This document shows positions 1 to 10,197 of a stretch of 64,000 bases of DNA, in pieces. Within the stretch, counting starts at the first letter, position 1, and each line of letters starts with the position of its first letter. The notes under the pieces were generated by a model, which was given only the letters and a program-made list of their open reading frames with translations, was not told the DNA's origin and made no database searches. Source of the DNA: Trichomonas vaginalis G3 (Eukaryota; Parabasalia; Trichomonadida; Trichomonadidae); the NCBI RefSeq assembly GCF_026262505.1, contig NC_067206.1, forward strand, positions 38,391,660 through 38,455,659, written 5' to 3'. Made by a program: the position numbers and the translations under genes.

Positions 1-1
1 A

Positions 2-1014
2 GCATTTAACGTTCAATCTTCGGATGAACTCGGTGAAAATAAAAGGTTAAATTTCAAGAAAACATATAGAAATGAAACATTGTTTAAAGTTCATTCAGAA
101 CCTAACCAAGATGGAAACAAACCTACTTTTGTTTCTGCAGACGATGGAACTACAATGAGATGGGTCATAAGCTAATCCAGATAGGTGGTTCATAAACTTA
201 CAACCACAATTCCAAGAAGTTGTAGACGCAATGGAAGTCAATGGTGAACGAGATATAGCTGGTATTTTAAGCGCGGCTTTAATGCCATTGAAAGATATGA
301 AAGATGCAGATATTTTGGACCAGTATGAAATGAACATGGCTGATGGAAATATAACACCTGACGTTCTAGAACATTTATCTCAAAGAACTACACAGAACCA
401 TAGAGATGGTATATTTGGTGAAGAGTTTAGAAAGAAAGTTAGGGAGGGAGAAGGAAGAGAACCTATTGTACATGACCTTGCAAACGAAAGTTTACAAAAT
501 GTCATAAAAACTTACTTTGCAGGCGATGAATCGAGAAGGGATGAATATTTAAGAAAACTCAAATGGACAGTAACCAATGAAATGTTAGTATTGAAAAACA
601 TGTTCTTGACAAAATAAAACCAACTACAGAAATAAACGACGCAAGACTGAAAGATTGGGTAAAAGCTTTCCCATTCACAAAAGATATTATTGGTAACATG
701 GAAAGAAAACCAGAATGGCTACAAAACATATATTTGGAAACGAGCAATATTCCATATGGACAGGCACTGTTTGAAGAGCTTGAACCAGAAACTCAGGAAA
801 GAGTCATGCAAACAATACGCGAAGACTCAAATACAGACTATGACAAACTCTTTCTAGGATATAGGTTACCTGAGATGGGCGACCAGAGCCAAAGGCAAAA
901 AGGACATGGGAAATTTGCAACATACTAGATGAACATAATGCAAAGATGCAACAACTTCAAGCAGAGGCAATGAAGGAAAAAGAGAGATTAAAAACTCAGT
1001 CAGGAAGAAAGTAA
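2..1014 (+). pseudogene. Frameshifted Maverick gene(s) upstream of capsid
   Basis: Open stretches in three frames follow one another: 2-175 (ends ...TTMRWVIS), about 171-617, about 603-928, and a lysine/glutamine-rich tail closing with a stop at 1012-1014. Codon use and uninterrupted hydrophilic sequence across the frame changes suggest one or two genes with at least two single-base shifts (near 600 and 900). The first 58 codons may be the end of a separate gene rather than the N-terminus of the next. The product is largely helical and charged; I recognise no domain. The position just before the capsid gene fits a virion-assembly role, but this is inference only. Confidence 0.5.
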
Positions 1015-1037
1015 AGCTTGGTCCACGTGGTTTATAT

Positions 1038-2683
1038 ATGAATATAAATCCAACTATTCTATATTTTTACTCATATGAAATGTACGCCGCTCAGAATATA
1101 ACGCCAACAGTTTTGGATGCTATGAATGGAAATGTTTCCGAATGGTATAACGAATGCGACAATGCCATTAGAAGGTCAGAAATAGTTCCTGGAACTTACG
1201 AATATACAACTGCTGTTTCTTATGGAAACGTAGGTGAGTTTGGAGAAGGTTCTTCAACAACAGTAGATATTGCTTGCGACAGGTTTCATATTATTTCTAT
1301 TGACAACTCATTCTTATACGTGGAACAAGACATTGAAATAAAACCTTCTGCCAAGTTGTCTGACAAGAAAGGTTGCAATGGAATTTTCTATGTCGGATAC
1401 CAATATGCTCCAGAAGTTTTCATGGGATATAAGATATATTCTAACTCTGACTTAGTTCAAACAGTAACATGGGCAAACTATGAATGGTTCGCTTTGAGAA
1501 ACTCAGTACAACCACAAGCTAGAGAACAAACAGACCAATATGCAACTATTGAGAAAATAAGAAGACTTGACCCTAACGTTCCAGGAGTTTATGTTAACCT
1601 TTCTGGACAAACTGCAGCAGCAGTAACCAAAGTAAAACTGAAACTTAGAGTTCCTTTGTCATCTTTCCTCATCTTCAGGTTTTTAAGATACTTGCCAAAC
1701 TGGGCAGGAAAAAATTTCTATCGAACTTACTCCAAGCAAAAATAACTTAGTCATTGCACCAACGCAAGACCCATTCACTCTTACAGACGTAAAGGGAGCA
1801 AATCAAACGTCATTCGCCGAATTTTGCAAAGACAAAGTTGACTTAGACTTTTGGAAACCTCAACACTGAAGTAAACTATTATTTCAATGCTGCTGGAACT
1901 GCTTGGGACCCAGTTAAGTTCACATGCGAAAAATTTGAATGCAAGAGAATAGAAAGCAGACTTGCAGTCTATATGTTGGACCCAGATATTTCAAATGCTT
2001 TAGCTGCCAAATATATTGCAGTTCCACTTATGTTCCCTATACACCAAATATCTGTCAAAGACTTTGCAGGTGAAGTTGGAAACCAAAGTGCTGACCGCAG
2101 GTGCAAGAACAGATATTGCTTTAACAACTGCAATGAAACATGCAGATACTATGTTTGTACTGTTCAGACGAACTATAAATGACTATTCTTGCTTCTACAA
2201 CCCTGGTATTAAATACCATATAAACATAGATGGCAATACTATCCAAGAGAAGAATATTCTACAGTTGAGGATATGAGGTCATACAACTTGACATTAGATG
2301 CTATGAACTTTAACAACAACTTCACAACAACCATTAACCCTGAAATGCAAAGTTCTATTATGCCATATGTGAAAGTATGGACTCATACAGGAGGTCAAAA
2401 AACTCAATATACAAATGGAGACCGTTCAAACTTTTGGCTTGGCATTCCATTTGCTGACTCAGAAGACTTTATGGGTGGTATTTCAACTGTTGGTACAGTT
2501 CAAATACAATATACTGGTGACAGAGACGGTCCAGATGAATTGAAAGCAAAGAAGTTTACAAAACCAATAGCACTTTTCACGGAAGATGCTCTTTTGAAGA
2601 TTCGTTCGATGAAACCTGCTGGGGCTCCTCAGATTGGTATAACGACAGCTTCCATCGAGCAGATTTTGGCAGCAGGTCAGTAA
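1038..2683 (+). pseudogene. Major capsid protein, double jelly-roll type, frameshifted
   Basis: The gene reads as a roughly 550-residue protein in successive frames: 1038-1745, about 1720-1868, about 1870-2130, about 2080-2276 and 2273-2683. The first half has a motif typical of Polinton capsids, FYVGYQYAPEVFMGYKIYSN, then WANYEWFALRNS and a short LPNWAGK segment. The second half has SNFWLGIPFADSEDFMGG and a beta-rich end. Length, beta-rich composition and placement with ATPase and helicase fit the trimeric capsomer protein of Polinton virions. At least four frameshifts make this copy non-coding as assembled. The assignment rests on motif recognition, not on a structure comparison. Confidence 0.7.
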
Positions 2684-2999
2684 GTTGTTCTTGAACTGAC
2701 TTCTCTCCGTCAAATATTGACAGTACGCCAGTTTTGACATAAAATTGTATTATAAACTTACCTTTAGAAATATCTGTAAGTTTTGTTGTTATATTTTTGT
2801 CTGCTTCAAGAACTTTCACCATTTCAGTTATACCAACTTTCTTTGCTTTATGAAAATATTTTGGTTCAGCAAAGACTGCTATTCTATAACATTTTCCATT
2901 GTTTGTATAAAGAACTATTCTATCAATGAACTTGTATTGTTTGTGTGTGTAAACTTTGTTTTGCTTCAATTCGAAGAGATACTCAATACGTCCATCTTT
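2577..2999 (-). pseudogene. Unidentified minus-strand reading frame lacking an ATG
   Basis: An open frame of about 140 codons runs leftward from a stop near 3003. It has no ATG near its start; the first possible initiator is TTG. The product has a basic, protein-like N-terminal half (YTHKQYKFIDRIVLYTNNG) and an FDGEKSVQEQLTDLLPK segment. Its last 35 codons overlap the end of the capsid frame on the other strand, so that part may be chance. It is probably a 5'-truncated gene convergent with the capsid gene. I do not recognise the family. Confidence 0.35.
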
Positions 3000-3013
3000 T
3001 TATTCTAAGTAAA

Positions 3014-3592
3014 ATGTCATTTCCGAAAAATAGAAGCGTAAGTGTTTCAAAAGGTTTAATGGCGATGGCAGATGTGAAGTTAAATTCACCAACTCAAACA
3101 AACAGTCAAAGTGTTGTTGTCAATGTCAAAGAAAGAGATGTTGAAGTGGGGAAACCATACGAAGACGAAGATGGTATAGCAATTGTTCCTGTAAAAGAAC
3201 AACCAACATATCCTGAAGTTAGCAGAGACTTAAGTTCTGTTGCAGATATTCGAAACGACTACCAACTGAAAGACAAACTTCAAACTCAGGAGAAGATTTG
3301 TCAAGCTTTAAGTATAATGTTAAACTTGGTCGAACACAACCCTGTAAAAGTGAACTCATATGTCATTGCACCTCATGAAGTTTTGAAAGAACTATTGAAA
3401 CTTTTGACAGAGGCAGACGATATAAACATCAAAGAAATAGAACCCGACATTAGTTGCTGTGGTGTTTCATATAATGTCATTGACAAGATATACGTTATGA
3501 AAGGAGGTGAAACGTTGAACTTAAAATATAGTTTCCCAGACGTCATAAAAATATTTGACGACCACAACATTTCATTAAAATTTAGTTGCTAA
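3014..3592 (+). CDS. Maverick protein of unknown function (192 aa)
   Basis: I chose the ATG at 3014 because the open frame before it has no earlier ATG and this one follows an AAGTAAA stretch. The N-terminus is serine/basic and low in structure, followed by a predicted helical segment (residues about 85-130) and a C-terminal part with DISCCGVSYNVIDKIYVMKG and FPDVIKIFDDHNISLKF. The next gene starts 4 nt after its stop, so the two are probably expressed together. Lying between capsid and minor-capsid candidates, it may be a virion or assembly protein, but no domain supports this. Confidence 0.6.
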   Translation: MSFPKNRSVSVSKGLMAMADVKLNSPTQTNSQSVVVNVKERDVEVGKPYEDEDGIAIVPVKEQPTYPEVSRDLSSVADIRNDYQLKDKLQTQEKICQALSIMLNLVEHNPVKVNSYVIAPHEVLKELLKLLTEADDINIKEIEPDISCCGVSYNVIDKIYVMKGGETLNLKYSFPDVIKIFDDHNISLKFSC

Positions 3593-3596
3593 GTAA

Positions 3597-4402
3597 ATGG
3601 CAGAAGACATAGTGGTTTATACTATTACGACTAAAAACCCTGAGTCATATAATTCTATAACAACAAACTTACAAAGTCCTCAAGGACGATATTGTAAACT
3701 GACCTTAAACACGATGACGACTAAAGCCTGTTTTGCTCTTTTGACACCAGAAGACTTTGTTGTTGTGAATGGTAAAAAATACTTCTTTGAAGATACTTAC
3801 TCAGATATACACCAACAGGTTTTGTTGACTTATTTAATACTTTAAGGACGGATGTAACATGTGCTGCAACTAGAGCAGGTTTCATTATGTTTGGATGTCC
3901 GACTGAGTTTAGTATAAACGATATGAGCTATAATACAAAACTTATATCTGGTTTTTACTACCAACAGTTTCCTATAACAGGAAAAGGTGTCATACAAGGT
4001 TTGTCTGTTCCATTGACTTTAAGTACACCTATTTTATATATTGTTTCAAACTTAGGTTCAAAGTGCTATTCGAATGTCGACAGAAACTACTATGACCAAA
4101 AGATACTCATGCGTATAAACAACACTTTCTCTGCTGGTTTGCCTATTGTTCATTCGAATGCAGAGTTTTCAGCTTTAGTAAACTCAAACACTTTAGCAAA
4201 CATAAACTTAACCTTAGTTGACGCAAACTTTGTTCCTGTAAAACTTTTATGTCCTATGTATTTGTCAATGACGGCAGAAAGTTTCGAATTGGAAGATGCA
4301 ACTGGTGAAAGTATTGTACTACAAGAACAACTTCAACAACAAATAGCTCAAGAACAACAAATGCAACAAATGGAACAAATGCAACAACAAAGTCAAGAAT
4401 AA
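3597..4402 (+). pseudogene. Candidate minor capsid (penton-like) protein, one frameshift
   Basis: The first frame (3597-3845, MAEDIVVYTITTKNPESYNS) is followed by a second (about 3835-4402). The overlap near 3835 marks a single-base shift. The combined product is about 265 residues and beta-rich (SGFYYQQFPITGKGVIQG, LSTPILYIVSNLGSK). It ends in a glutamine/methionine-rich tail, as often seen in capsid-associated proteins. A single jelly-roll penton protein is expected next to the major capsid gene in Polintons, and this gene has the right size and location. I see no diagnostic motif, so the call is tentative. Confidence 0.45.
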
Positions 4403-4431
4403 AAAAAATATTTTTTTTTATTTTTATAAAA

Positions 4432-5667
4432 ATGTACAGAATAGATGTTTCAGATTTTTATGACTTCCAAGCATTCAGAAATATGTGTCCATTTCGAGAC
4501 TATAACAAAGCAGTCGAGAATTTGAAACGTTTAGTCATTTATGTTGACTCTGCCCCAGAATGTTATGTCATGAAAGAATGGGATGTTGTCTTTAACAAAC
4601 CAAGAGCAACAATAGTTTCAGAACAAGAATGTAGACAGAAACTTAAGAAAATAAAAGTTGTACAAGTTGGAATGAAGATGTTAGATGCTTGGGATATCTT
4701 ATTGTCAAAGTTAGAAGATTTTTCAGTTCGAGGTATAAAGTTCTATACACCTTCTCCAAACTTCTATTCTATCTTCACTGGATATAAATACGAACAAGTA
4801 GAATGGAAAGAAAATGTTATAGAAGCTTGGTTAGACCATGTCAAAGAAATTATATGCAATGGAAACGAAAGAGTCTATGAGTATATCTTATGTTGGTTTG
4901 CAAACATCTTACAACATCCAAGTGCTAAAAATGAAACTGCTCTCATTATAATTGGAAAACAAGGAACAGGTAAGAACACTTTCTTTACAGATATCTTATG
5001 CAAACTGTTAGAGGGCTATTCGAACCCTAATATGACAAACTTAGAAAACATCTGCGGTAAATTTAACTCTTCAATAGAGAATATGAAACTTATAGTATGT
5101 AACGAACTTCAAAGTATAGATACAACAAAGGTTTTAAACTCAGATGCTTTGAAGAGTCTTATAACAGACAAAGTTGGAGTTGTTGAAAGAAAATATAAAG
5201 ACCAAAGAGTTTGTGAAAATGTTGCAAATTTCATCATGGTTTCAAACAACGCCGTTCCGATGAAGTTAGAAAGTTCTGACAGAAGATATGTAGTTGTCAG
5301 AACGTCAGAAGCTCATATGCAAGATACAGAATATTTTGACGACTTAGCAGAAACTTTGACACCTAACTTTTACAACCACTTGTTCTCATATTTCATGACA
5401 TTAGATATTTCAAAGTTCAATCCAAGACAAATTCCACATACCGAAGAGAGACAAACATTGTTAGAAGCAAACAAGAGTGTTTATGAACTGTTCATAGATG
5501 AAACTGACTTTGAGTGTTTAGATGAAAGGTCATTGTACGATTCATATAAACAATATTGTCAAGAGTATGGTTATATGGCAGCTTCTAAACGTACATTCTT
5601 GGCAAATGTCAAAAATCTTTTAGATGTTCAGAACGGCGTATATACAAAGAAAAATTTTTCTGAGTAA
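4432..5667 (+). CDS. Superfamily 3 helicase (D5-like)
   Basis: This intact 411-residue protein has a Walker A motif IIIGKQGTGKNTFF (residues about 173-186), a Walker B-like MKLIVCNELQ and an SF3 motif C in ANFIMVSNN. This arrangement is that of the D5-type replicative helicases of large DNA viruses, virophages and some Polinton-like viruses. No primase domain precedes it; the N-terminal 150 residues look like a winged/helical region. It probably unwinds the element genome during replication with polymerase B. The start is fixed by an AT-rich element promoter (TTTTTATAAAA directly before ATG). Confidence 0.85.
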   Translation: MYRIDVSDFYDFQAFRNMCPFRDYNKAVENLKRLVIYVDSAPECYVMKEWDVVFNKPRATIVSEQECRQKLKKIKVVQVGMKMLDAWDILLSKLEDFSVRGIKFYTPSPNFYSIFTGYKYEQVEWKENVIEAWLDHVKEIICNGNERVYEYILCWFANILQHPSAKNETALIIIGKQGTGKNTFFTDILCKLLEGYSNPNMTNLENICGKFNSSIENMKLIVCNELQSIDTTKVLNSDALKSLITDKVGVVERKYKDQRVCENVANFIMVSNNAVPMKLESSDRRYVVVRTSEAHMQDTEYFDDLAETLTPNFYNHLFSYFMTLDISKFNPRQIPHTEERQTLLEANKSVYELFIDETDFECLDERSLYDSYKQYCQEYGYMAASKRTFLANVKNLLDVQNGVYTKKNFSE

Positions 5668-5705
5668 ATTTTAAAAAAAAAATATTTTTTTATCCGATAG
5701 AAAAG

Positions 5706-6125
5706 ATGATGAAATTCATCTCAGTCAACAAGTACATGTCAGGACTTAAAGAAGAACTAGACCCATTCATATATTTGAATGTTTACTTCTACCATTTTGA
5801 AAAGTCTTCATTCAGCAAAGTTTGGAACATCGAACCAGTTAAGTTTGCTATTGTGACTAAAAATGGTGCGAAATTTGAAGACTTAGACATAGAAGGTTTG
5901 TTAGCAGTCAAAGAAAATTTTGACAGAAGGTTTTCAAACCTTAAAGAAGGCAAAGCATACAAACTTGTTATACCTTATGAACCAAAGAAAGCAGACGACT
6001 ATGAATATTATGAGTCTAAGATAGTTGAAGTTCAAGGTAAATTGGGTAAAAAGATTTTAGAGTCTAAGCCAGTGTTTGCTCCTAAAGAGGAAGAGAACAT
6101 TGACATTGACCCAGAAATGTTCTAA
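5706..6125 (+). CDS. Maverick protein of unknown function (139 aa)
   Basis: This intact frame begins with two adjacent methionines (MMKFISVNKYMSGLKEELDP). The product is mixed alpha/beta with an aromatic stretch YLNVYFYHFEKSSFSKVW and an acidic C-terminus (EEENIDIDPEMF). The size, beta content and acidic tail resemble small single-stranded-DNA-binding proteins, and it follows the helicase by 38 bp, but no signature residue proves this. It faces the next gene tail to tail, with only about 16 bp of AT-rich sequence between them. Confidence 0.6.
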   Translation: MMKFISVNKYMSGLKEELDPFIYLNVYFYHFEKSSFSKVWNIEPVKFAIVTKNGAKFEDLDIEGLLAVKENFDRRFSNLKEGKAYKLVIPYEPKKADDYEYYESKIVEVQGKLGKKILESKPVFAPKEEENIDIDPEMF

Positions 6126-6141
6126 AAATAAAATTTTATTT

Positions 6142-6598
6142 TTACATGTCAAATTTCTTTTTCTCTGGCTCTGGCTCTGGCTCTTTCTTCTCTTCTTCTA
6201 CTTTCTTTTCTTTCTTCTCTCTCTTCTTCTTCTTCTCTGGTGGAGTTATGTCAAACTTCTCAGAACCATATTTTTGTAAAAGTTCTTTGTCCTTTAATAG
6301 CTCTTCTATTCTGTTTCCTATTTCATCTTCAAGAACAGCGCATGTGTCTTCTTTGCATTCTAAGAACTTTTGTTGGACTTCATCTTTCCAATCGGCGTCA
6401 TCTCTGTCAACAAGTCTGTCATTGACAAACTTAAAGACTTCTCTGCCTAATGTTTTATGGTTCTTGTCATATTCCCAGAAACAGAACTTTAGAACAAATT
6501 CACCTTTCTTGTTTACACTATGTAAGATTTTTATGGTCGACAGAAGTTTTAGAGTCAAAAAGCTTGTCTCGAATATAGATAGCGAAATCGCTAGACAT
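6142..6598 (-). pseudogene. Charged Maverick protein, frameshifted after about 26 codons
   Basis: An ATG at 6598 opens MSSDFAIYIRDKLFDSKTSV but this frame stops near 6520. The rest of the gene continues in another frame (HSVNKKGEFVLKFCFWEYDK) to 6142. A one-base change near 6525-6535 explains both. The C-terminus is a run of lysine, glutamate and Pro-Glu repeats (KKKREKKEKK, EPEPEPEKK) and is probably disordered. The gene lies divergently from the ATPase, 36 bp apart. The family is unknown to me. Confidence 0.55.
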
Positions 6599-6634
6599 TT
6601 TCAAAAAGATAAAAATTTTAATTTTTCTAAAAAT

Positions 6635-7510
6635 ATGTTAGAAAAAAAGTTTGCTGACATTGACAAGAAATTTGAGAATTGTTTTAAACAAGAACAAGAG
6701 GAAGTTGGAAAATGCTCAGATAAAACCCATACATGACAAGTTCTTATTTGCTCAGAATGGTATAACAGGTCTAATCGCACCGCCTGGGTCGGGTAAGACT
6801 TTCACTTTCTTAAAATGGCTGCACAACAACAAGAACTAGATGAGAAGAACCCATTCTATGAGTTAGTAGTCATTTGTAGTACTTCTGGTCAATTTGACCA
6901 AACCGTCAATTCGTTCAAAGATATTATAAAAAAGTCTAAGTTAGTATGTATAAAAGACTCTGAGTTGTTAGATTGGATAAAGAAGTACCAAAGAAGAGTT
7001 TTGAAGTACAATGCTATAAATGAGTATATAAACTCGAAGTTTAAAGACCCAAATGAGGAAATGCAGAGAATATTAGAGAAGAAACACTTCAGAAACAAAC
7101 AGAAAGAGATAGAATACATTTCGAAGAAATTGCAATCTTACGATTGGAAGACTTACCCTCACAGATGTCTTCTTATCTTAGATGATTTCGCCTCTCATCC
7201 TTTGTTAAAGAACAGAGAACAAGATATGTGTCGAATTCTTAAGAAGCTCAGACACTTTAACATCTCAGTTGTCATTTGTGTACAGACAGCAAAGAGTTTA
7301 AGTAAGGATGTTAAAAGAATACTTACTGATATCATACTTTTCCCTGGATTGTCCGAAGACGATTTCATGGAACTTATGAAAGAGTCCATGGCAGGTAAGT
7401 TTGACAGACATGAACTATGGGAGAAGTACAAAGTCATACAAGACCCTCATACTTCTTTCAGAATTCACATCTACGCGAACAAAGTTCAAATTGTAAAAAG
7501 TCAAGCTTGA
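6635..7510 (+). pseudogene. A32/FtsK-HerA type genome-packaging ATPase, two frameshifts
   Basis: The frame starting at ATG 6635 shifts near 6710 into a segment with Walker A (LIAPPGSGKTFTFLK). It shifts again near 6830 into the main part, with Walker B RCLLILDDFASHPLL and the downstream sensor-like SVVICVQTAKSLSKD. The order and spacing are those of the A32-like ATPases that pump DNA into capsids of Polintons, adenovirus-like elements and large DNA viruses. As assembled it is broken. The stop codon lies inside a 21-nt sequence repeated downstream at 7921-7941. Confidence 0.8.
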
Positions 7511-7527
7511 AAAATAAAGAGTTTAGT

Positions 7528-7605
7528 CTTAGTAAGTCTGCTGTGGTGCTGGGGCTGTCGGTTCTTCTGGCTTTGGAATGGACTCGGTTGGTGGTACGTC
7601 GGACA
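7528..7605 (-). other. Possible 25-codon proline-rich reading frame
   Basis: On the minus strand an ATG inside the minisatellite cassette opens a short frame (MSDVPPTESIPKPEEP...) that ends ...APAPQQTY near 7528. The Pro-Glu composition resembles the tails of other Maverick proteins here. It may be the last part of a gene whose upstream portion was replaced by the minisatellite. Confidence 0.3.
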
Positions 7606-7885
7606 TTCGTTTGTGTCCTGTCGGAAGGAAGAACTTTTCCTGTCGGAAGGAAAAACTTTTTCTGTTGGAAGGAAAAACTTTTCCTGAAGTTCGACCAAAA
7701 AGTTCTCAATTTTCGAAAATTTGAATGGTTTACGGACGACGACAACAGAAAAAATTTTTCCTGTTGGAAGGAAGGACTCTTCCTGTTGGAAGGAAGGACT
7801 CGGAATGCCAGAAGGAAGGACTCGGAATGCCAGAAGGAAGGACTCGGAATGCCAGATGGAAGGACTCGGAATGCCAGAAGGATTT
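7585..7885. repeat. Minisatellite cassette A (GGAAGGA/CTTTTCCTGT units)
   Basis: Imperfect 18-23 bp units of the type GTCGGAAGGAAGAACTTTTC alternate, degenerating into GGAAGGACTCGGAATGCCA units toward the right. A non-repeated core (ttctcaattttcgaaaattt, then a tggtttacgga stretch) sits in the middle. Cassette B at 11041-11340 has the same start, repeat and core, so the cassette was copied as a unit within this element. Confidence 0.8.
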
Positions 7886-7945
7886 GACAATTTACCTTAT
7901 AGAGCTACCTGAGCCATCTGAAGTCAAGCTTGAAAAATAAATGGT

Positions 7946-8809
7946 TCATTTACTCTGCTTGTTTGAAGTTGTCAAATACTCTGTTATCTTTTCTTTCAGT
8001 AGCGGCAAATCTTCTTTGAATGTAAGTATTGTACAACCTTTCATATCATAGTGTGTTTGAGGTAACGTATCTTGAACTATTTGTTTCACATCTTCATTCG
8101 GGGTCATTGAAATCGGTAAGTTTTCGCGATAGAACCAATTTCTGTCAGATTTGTAAATCTTAGCAAGGTCGTAAAAGCTTTTGTTGTTTCTTCTGACTAA
8201 ATGCAACATAACCATATCTCTGTCTTCTTCATTTTCCATCTCTTCAGTATAAATCATATACTTATAGTTCTTTTCCTTTCCTTTTGGTACCGAACGTGGT
8301 ATTCTTTTCTGTATGGTTTTGTCTTTTGCTTCAATGACTTCATCTTTTGCTTGAAGTTTCTTTTCCATCTCTTCACGTTCTTGTCTATGAATTTCGTCAA
8401 GAAGTTTACAAACATACCATGAATAACGAGGCGAAGCCCACATTGCAACAGCATTTACAAGAAGTCTATGTACATAATATCCTCTCAAACCATTTGGCAA
8501 TTTTTCACGATTTTCATGAGTTTTAGGCGACTGGGTTTTCTTACCTACTCGCTGTTCTTCACTGTTTTCAGAAAAAAGTATGTCTCGCTGTGCTTCGCTC
8601 AAAAGTTCTTGTGTGCTTTGGTTCCTAAACCAGTCTTTAGGAAGCTTAGTATCTGGAGCAAAACATGCTGTCAAAATACTTTGCATTTGGTACATGTCAT
8701 CTTTGACCGAACGAATGAGACGGAGTTGTTTGTTAAACTGAACCCACTCGTATTCTTCATTTATAGCTTCATGAACGATAGCAGTTGTTGTGTTCTCTGT
8801 TGTTGACAT
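7946..8809 (-). CDS. KilA-N domain DNA-binding protein
   Basis: This is an intact 287-residue protein. The stretch GYYVHRLLVNAVAMWASPRY (residues about 110-129) is the conserved C-terminal half of the KilA-N fold found in DNA viruses and phages. A coiled coil follows (about 140-170, EMEKKLQAKDEVIEAKDKTI), and then a C-terminal domain with MIYTEEMENEEDRDMVMLHL typical of the region that follows KilA-N in viral proteins. It probably binds specific DNA sites. Palindromic repeat elements fill the 300 bp upstream and are possible targets (inference). Confidence 0.8.
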   Translation of the reverse strand: MSTTENTTTAIVHEAINEEYEWVQFNKQLRLIRSVKDDMYQMQSILTACFAPDTKLPKDWFRNQSTQELLSEAQRDILFSENSEEQRVGKKTQSPKTHENREKLPNGLRGYYVHRLLVNAVAMWASPRYSWYVCKLLDEIHRQEREEMEKKLQAKDEVIEAKDKTIQKRIPRSVPKGKEKNYKYMIYTEEMENEEDRDMVMLHLVRRNNKSFYDLAKIYKSDRNWFYRENLPISMTPNEDVKQIVQDTLPQTHYDMKGCTILTFKEDLPLLKEKITEYLTTSNKQSK

Positions 8810-8909
8810 TACTGTTTCTTATATACAGGATAAAAAAATAAATAAAAATAAAACTAACTTTATTTTTTCTATCTTAAGGAAATTTCATGAAATTTGGTCA
8901 TTTTTCAGC

Positions 8910-8970
8910 AAAAATATATTTTAGGGTAGAAGGGTATATCTACCCCGTTTTCTACCCTCATTTCTACCCC
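8910..8970 (-). repeat. Palindromic word element 1 (GGGTAGA type)
   Basis: Read on the minus strand, it has three direct copies of GGGTAGA with GAAA-type spacers, a centre GGGTAGATATACCC, a second inverted word TTCTACCC, and the flank TAAAATATATTTT. It lies in the gap between the KilA-N gene and the 304-residue gene. Confidence 0.85.
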
Positions 8971-9037
8971 ATATGTCCTTACTGAAAAAGTATGTGTTCC
9001 ATATGTCATTTTACTCAGAATTTTACTCAGAATTCAA

Positions 9038-9099
9038 TAAAAATATATTTTAGGGTAGAAGGGTATATCTACCCCGTTTTCTACCCTCTTTTCTACCCC
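9038..9099 (-). repeat. Palindromic word element 2 (GGGTAGA type)
   Basis: Almost the same sequence and orientation as element 1, ending 8 bp past the stop side of the 304-residue gene. Between the two elements lies a short tandem of 'ttttactcagaa'. Confidence 0.85.
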
Positions 9100-9106
9100 A
9101 GTTATT

Positions 9107-10021
9107 TTATAAGCGTTTTACATGGTAAACATTGTGAATTCGTGAAATTCTAAACAGTTTTGTAGCTTCTATTTCTTCACGAAGGATATCGAATGTTTTC
9201 ACAATGCCGAAAGTTTCTTTATATTTCTTCTTGACGTCAGATAGAAGGAAATCGTCAGCAGTTGGATAGTTTTTGTTCAGAAATTCTAACATGTCCATTT
9301 TATCTTCTGCTGGTTTCTCTACTTCTTTCTTTAAGTCAGCATAGTCGTTTCGCATACGTTCTATCTCTTTGACGGAGTAGTTATATTTCCTCATTGCTGC
9401 TTTACATTTAGAACATTGTGGGTTCATTTTTGCGTTATATTCTGAAACCTTACCTGCTAGTATGACTAAGGCGTCAATTGCTCTCTTTAACTCAAAAGTT
9501 GCGGGTTTTATCTGTTCATTCCATATCTTACCTCTTCTATCTTTATCTCTTATTTCCCAAACACATTTTGCAACTAACGAAACAAAGTTGTCGTAGGTCT
9601 TAAACTCCCCAGATTTATATATGTCAGAGATGTTCTTATATACCATATCGCAATCTTTGTCCATGACTTTGTGGTTGCAATGAAATCCAAGAAACTCATA
9701 GTTAACCTTTCGTATGAACTTCTTTATTTCTACTGAGTCAGTTGCTTTGACTTCTATTTCATCGAATTCTGGAATAGTGAGTTTTTGTTGTTGGATTTCA
9801 GGCAATTTGGGTAAATGGTCAATAATATCCTGCATTTCATAAAGATACTGTTCATTTGTTTCATCTTTCGCACTACAGTCTAAATTACTTGTTAAAAGTT
9901 CTTGCTTTATCTTCTGGATTTCTGTCTCAAAAGTATATGAAGAAGGAATGAAGCTTTTCATTTCTACTAACATTGAAGTTGGGTTCATGACTAACGAGTT
10001 TGGTGCTGTTGTTGCTAACAT
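9107..10021 (-). CDS. Maverick protein of unknown function (304 aa)
   Basis: This intact frame starts at ATG 10021 behind the AT-rich promoter TTTTTATTGTAAGAAC. Residues about 205-215 hold a CSKC pair (PQCSKCKAAMRKY) that could bind zinc with a partner such as FHCNH (about residue 133). The C-terminal 60 residues (EFLNKNYPTADDFLLSDVKK) look like a small winged-helix-like domain. Palindromic word elements flank it on both sides, two on each. A regulatory DNA-binding role is possible but not shown. Confidence 0.65.
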   Translation of the reverse strand: MLATTAPNSLVMNPTSMLVEMKSFIPSSYTFETEIQKIKQELLTSNLDCSAKDETNEQYLYEMQDIIDHLPKLPEIQQQKLTIPEFDEIEVKATDSVEIKKFIRKVNYEFLGFHCNHKVMDKDCDMVYKNISDIYKSGEFKTYDNFVSLVAKCVWEIRDKDRRGKIWNEQIKPATFELKRAIDALVILAGKVSEYNAKMNPQCSKCKAAMRKYNYSVKEIERMRNDYADLKKEVEKPAEDKMDMLEFLNKNYPTADDFLLSDVKKKYKETFGIVKTFDILREEIEATKLFRISRIHNVYHVKRL

Positions 10022-10100
10022 GTTCTTACAATAAAAATAAAAAAATATTTTTTTAAAAAAACCAACTTTATTTCTATCTTAAGGAAATTCATGAAAATTC

Positions 10101-10164
10101 AAGAGGGTAGAAAAGAGGGTAGAAAACGGGGTAGATATACCCTTCTACCCTAAAATATATTTTT
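10101..10164 (+). repeat. Palindromic word element 3 (GGGTAGA type)
   Basis: It is opposite in orientation to elements 1 and 2. A leader CTATCTTAAGGAAATTCATG precedes three GGGTAGA words, the GGGTAGATATACCC centre and TAAAATATATTTTT. Confidence 0.85.
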
Positions 10165-10197
10165 GCTGAATTCATGAGTTTTGGTTGAAAGAATACG

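Larger units (their letters stand above)
7499..7941. repeat. 21-nt direct repeats bracketing a minisatellite cassette
   Basis: The same 21 nt (aagtcaagct... ending aataaa) occur at 7499-7519, over the ATPase stop codon, and at 7921-7941, just before the KilA-N stop. Between them lie the GGAAGGA minisatellite cassette and a 25-codon minus-strand frame. The layout suggests a local duplication or an insertion with target duplication. Confidence 0.6.

Noticed and set aside
6146-6736. 196-codon plus-strand frame over the charged minus-strand gene
   Set aside because: Serine/phenylalanine-rich shadow of the Lys/Glu gene; only its last 34 codons are real, as the start of the ATPase.
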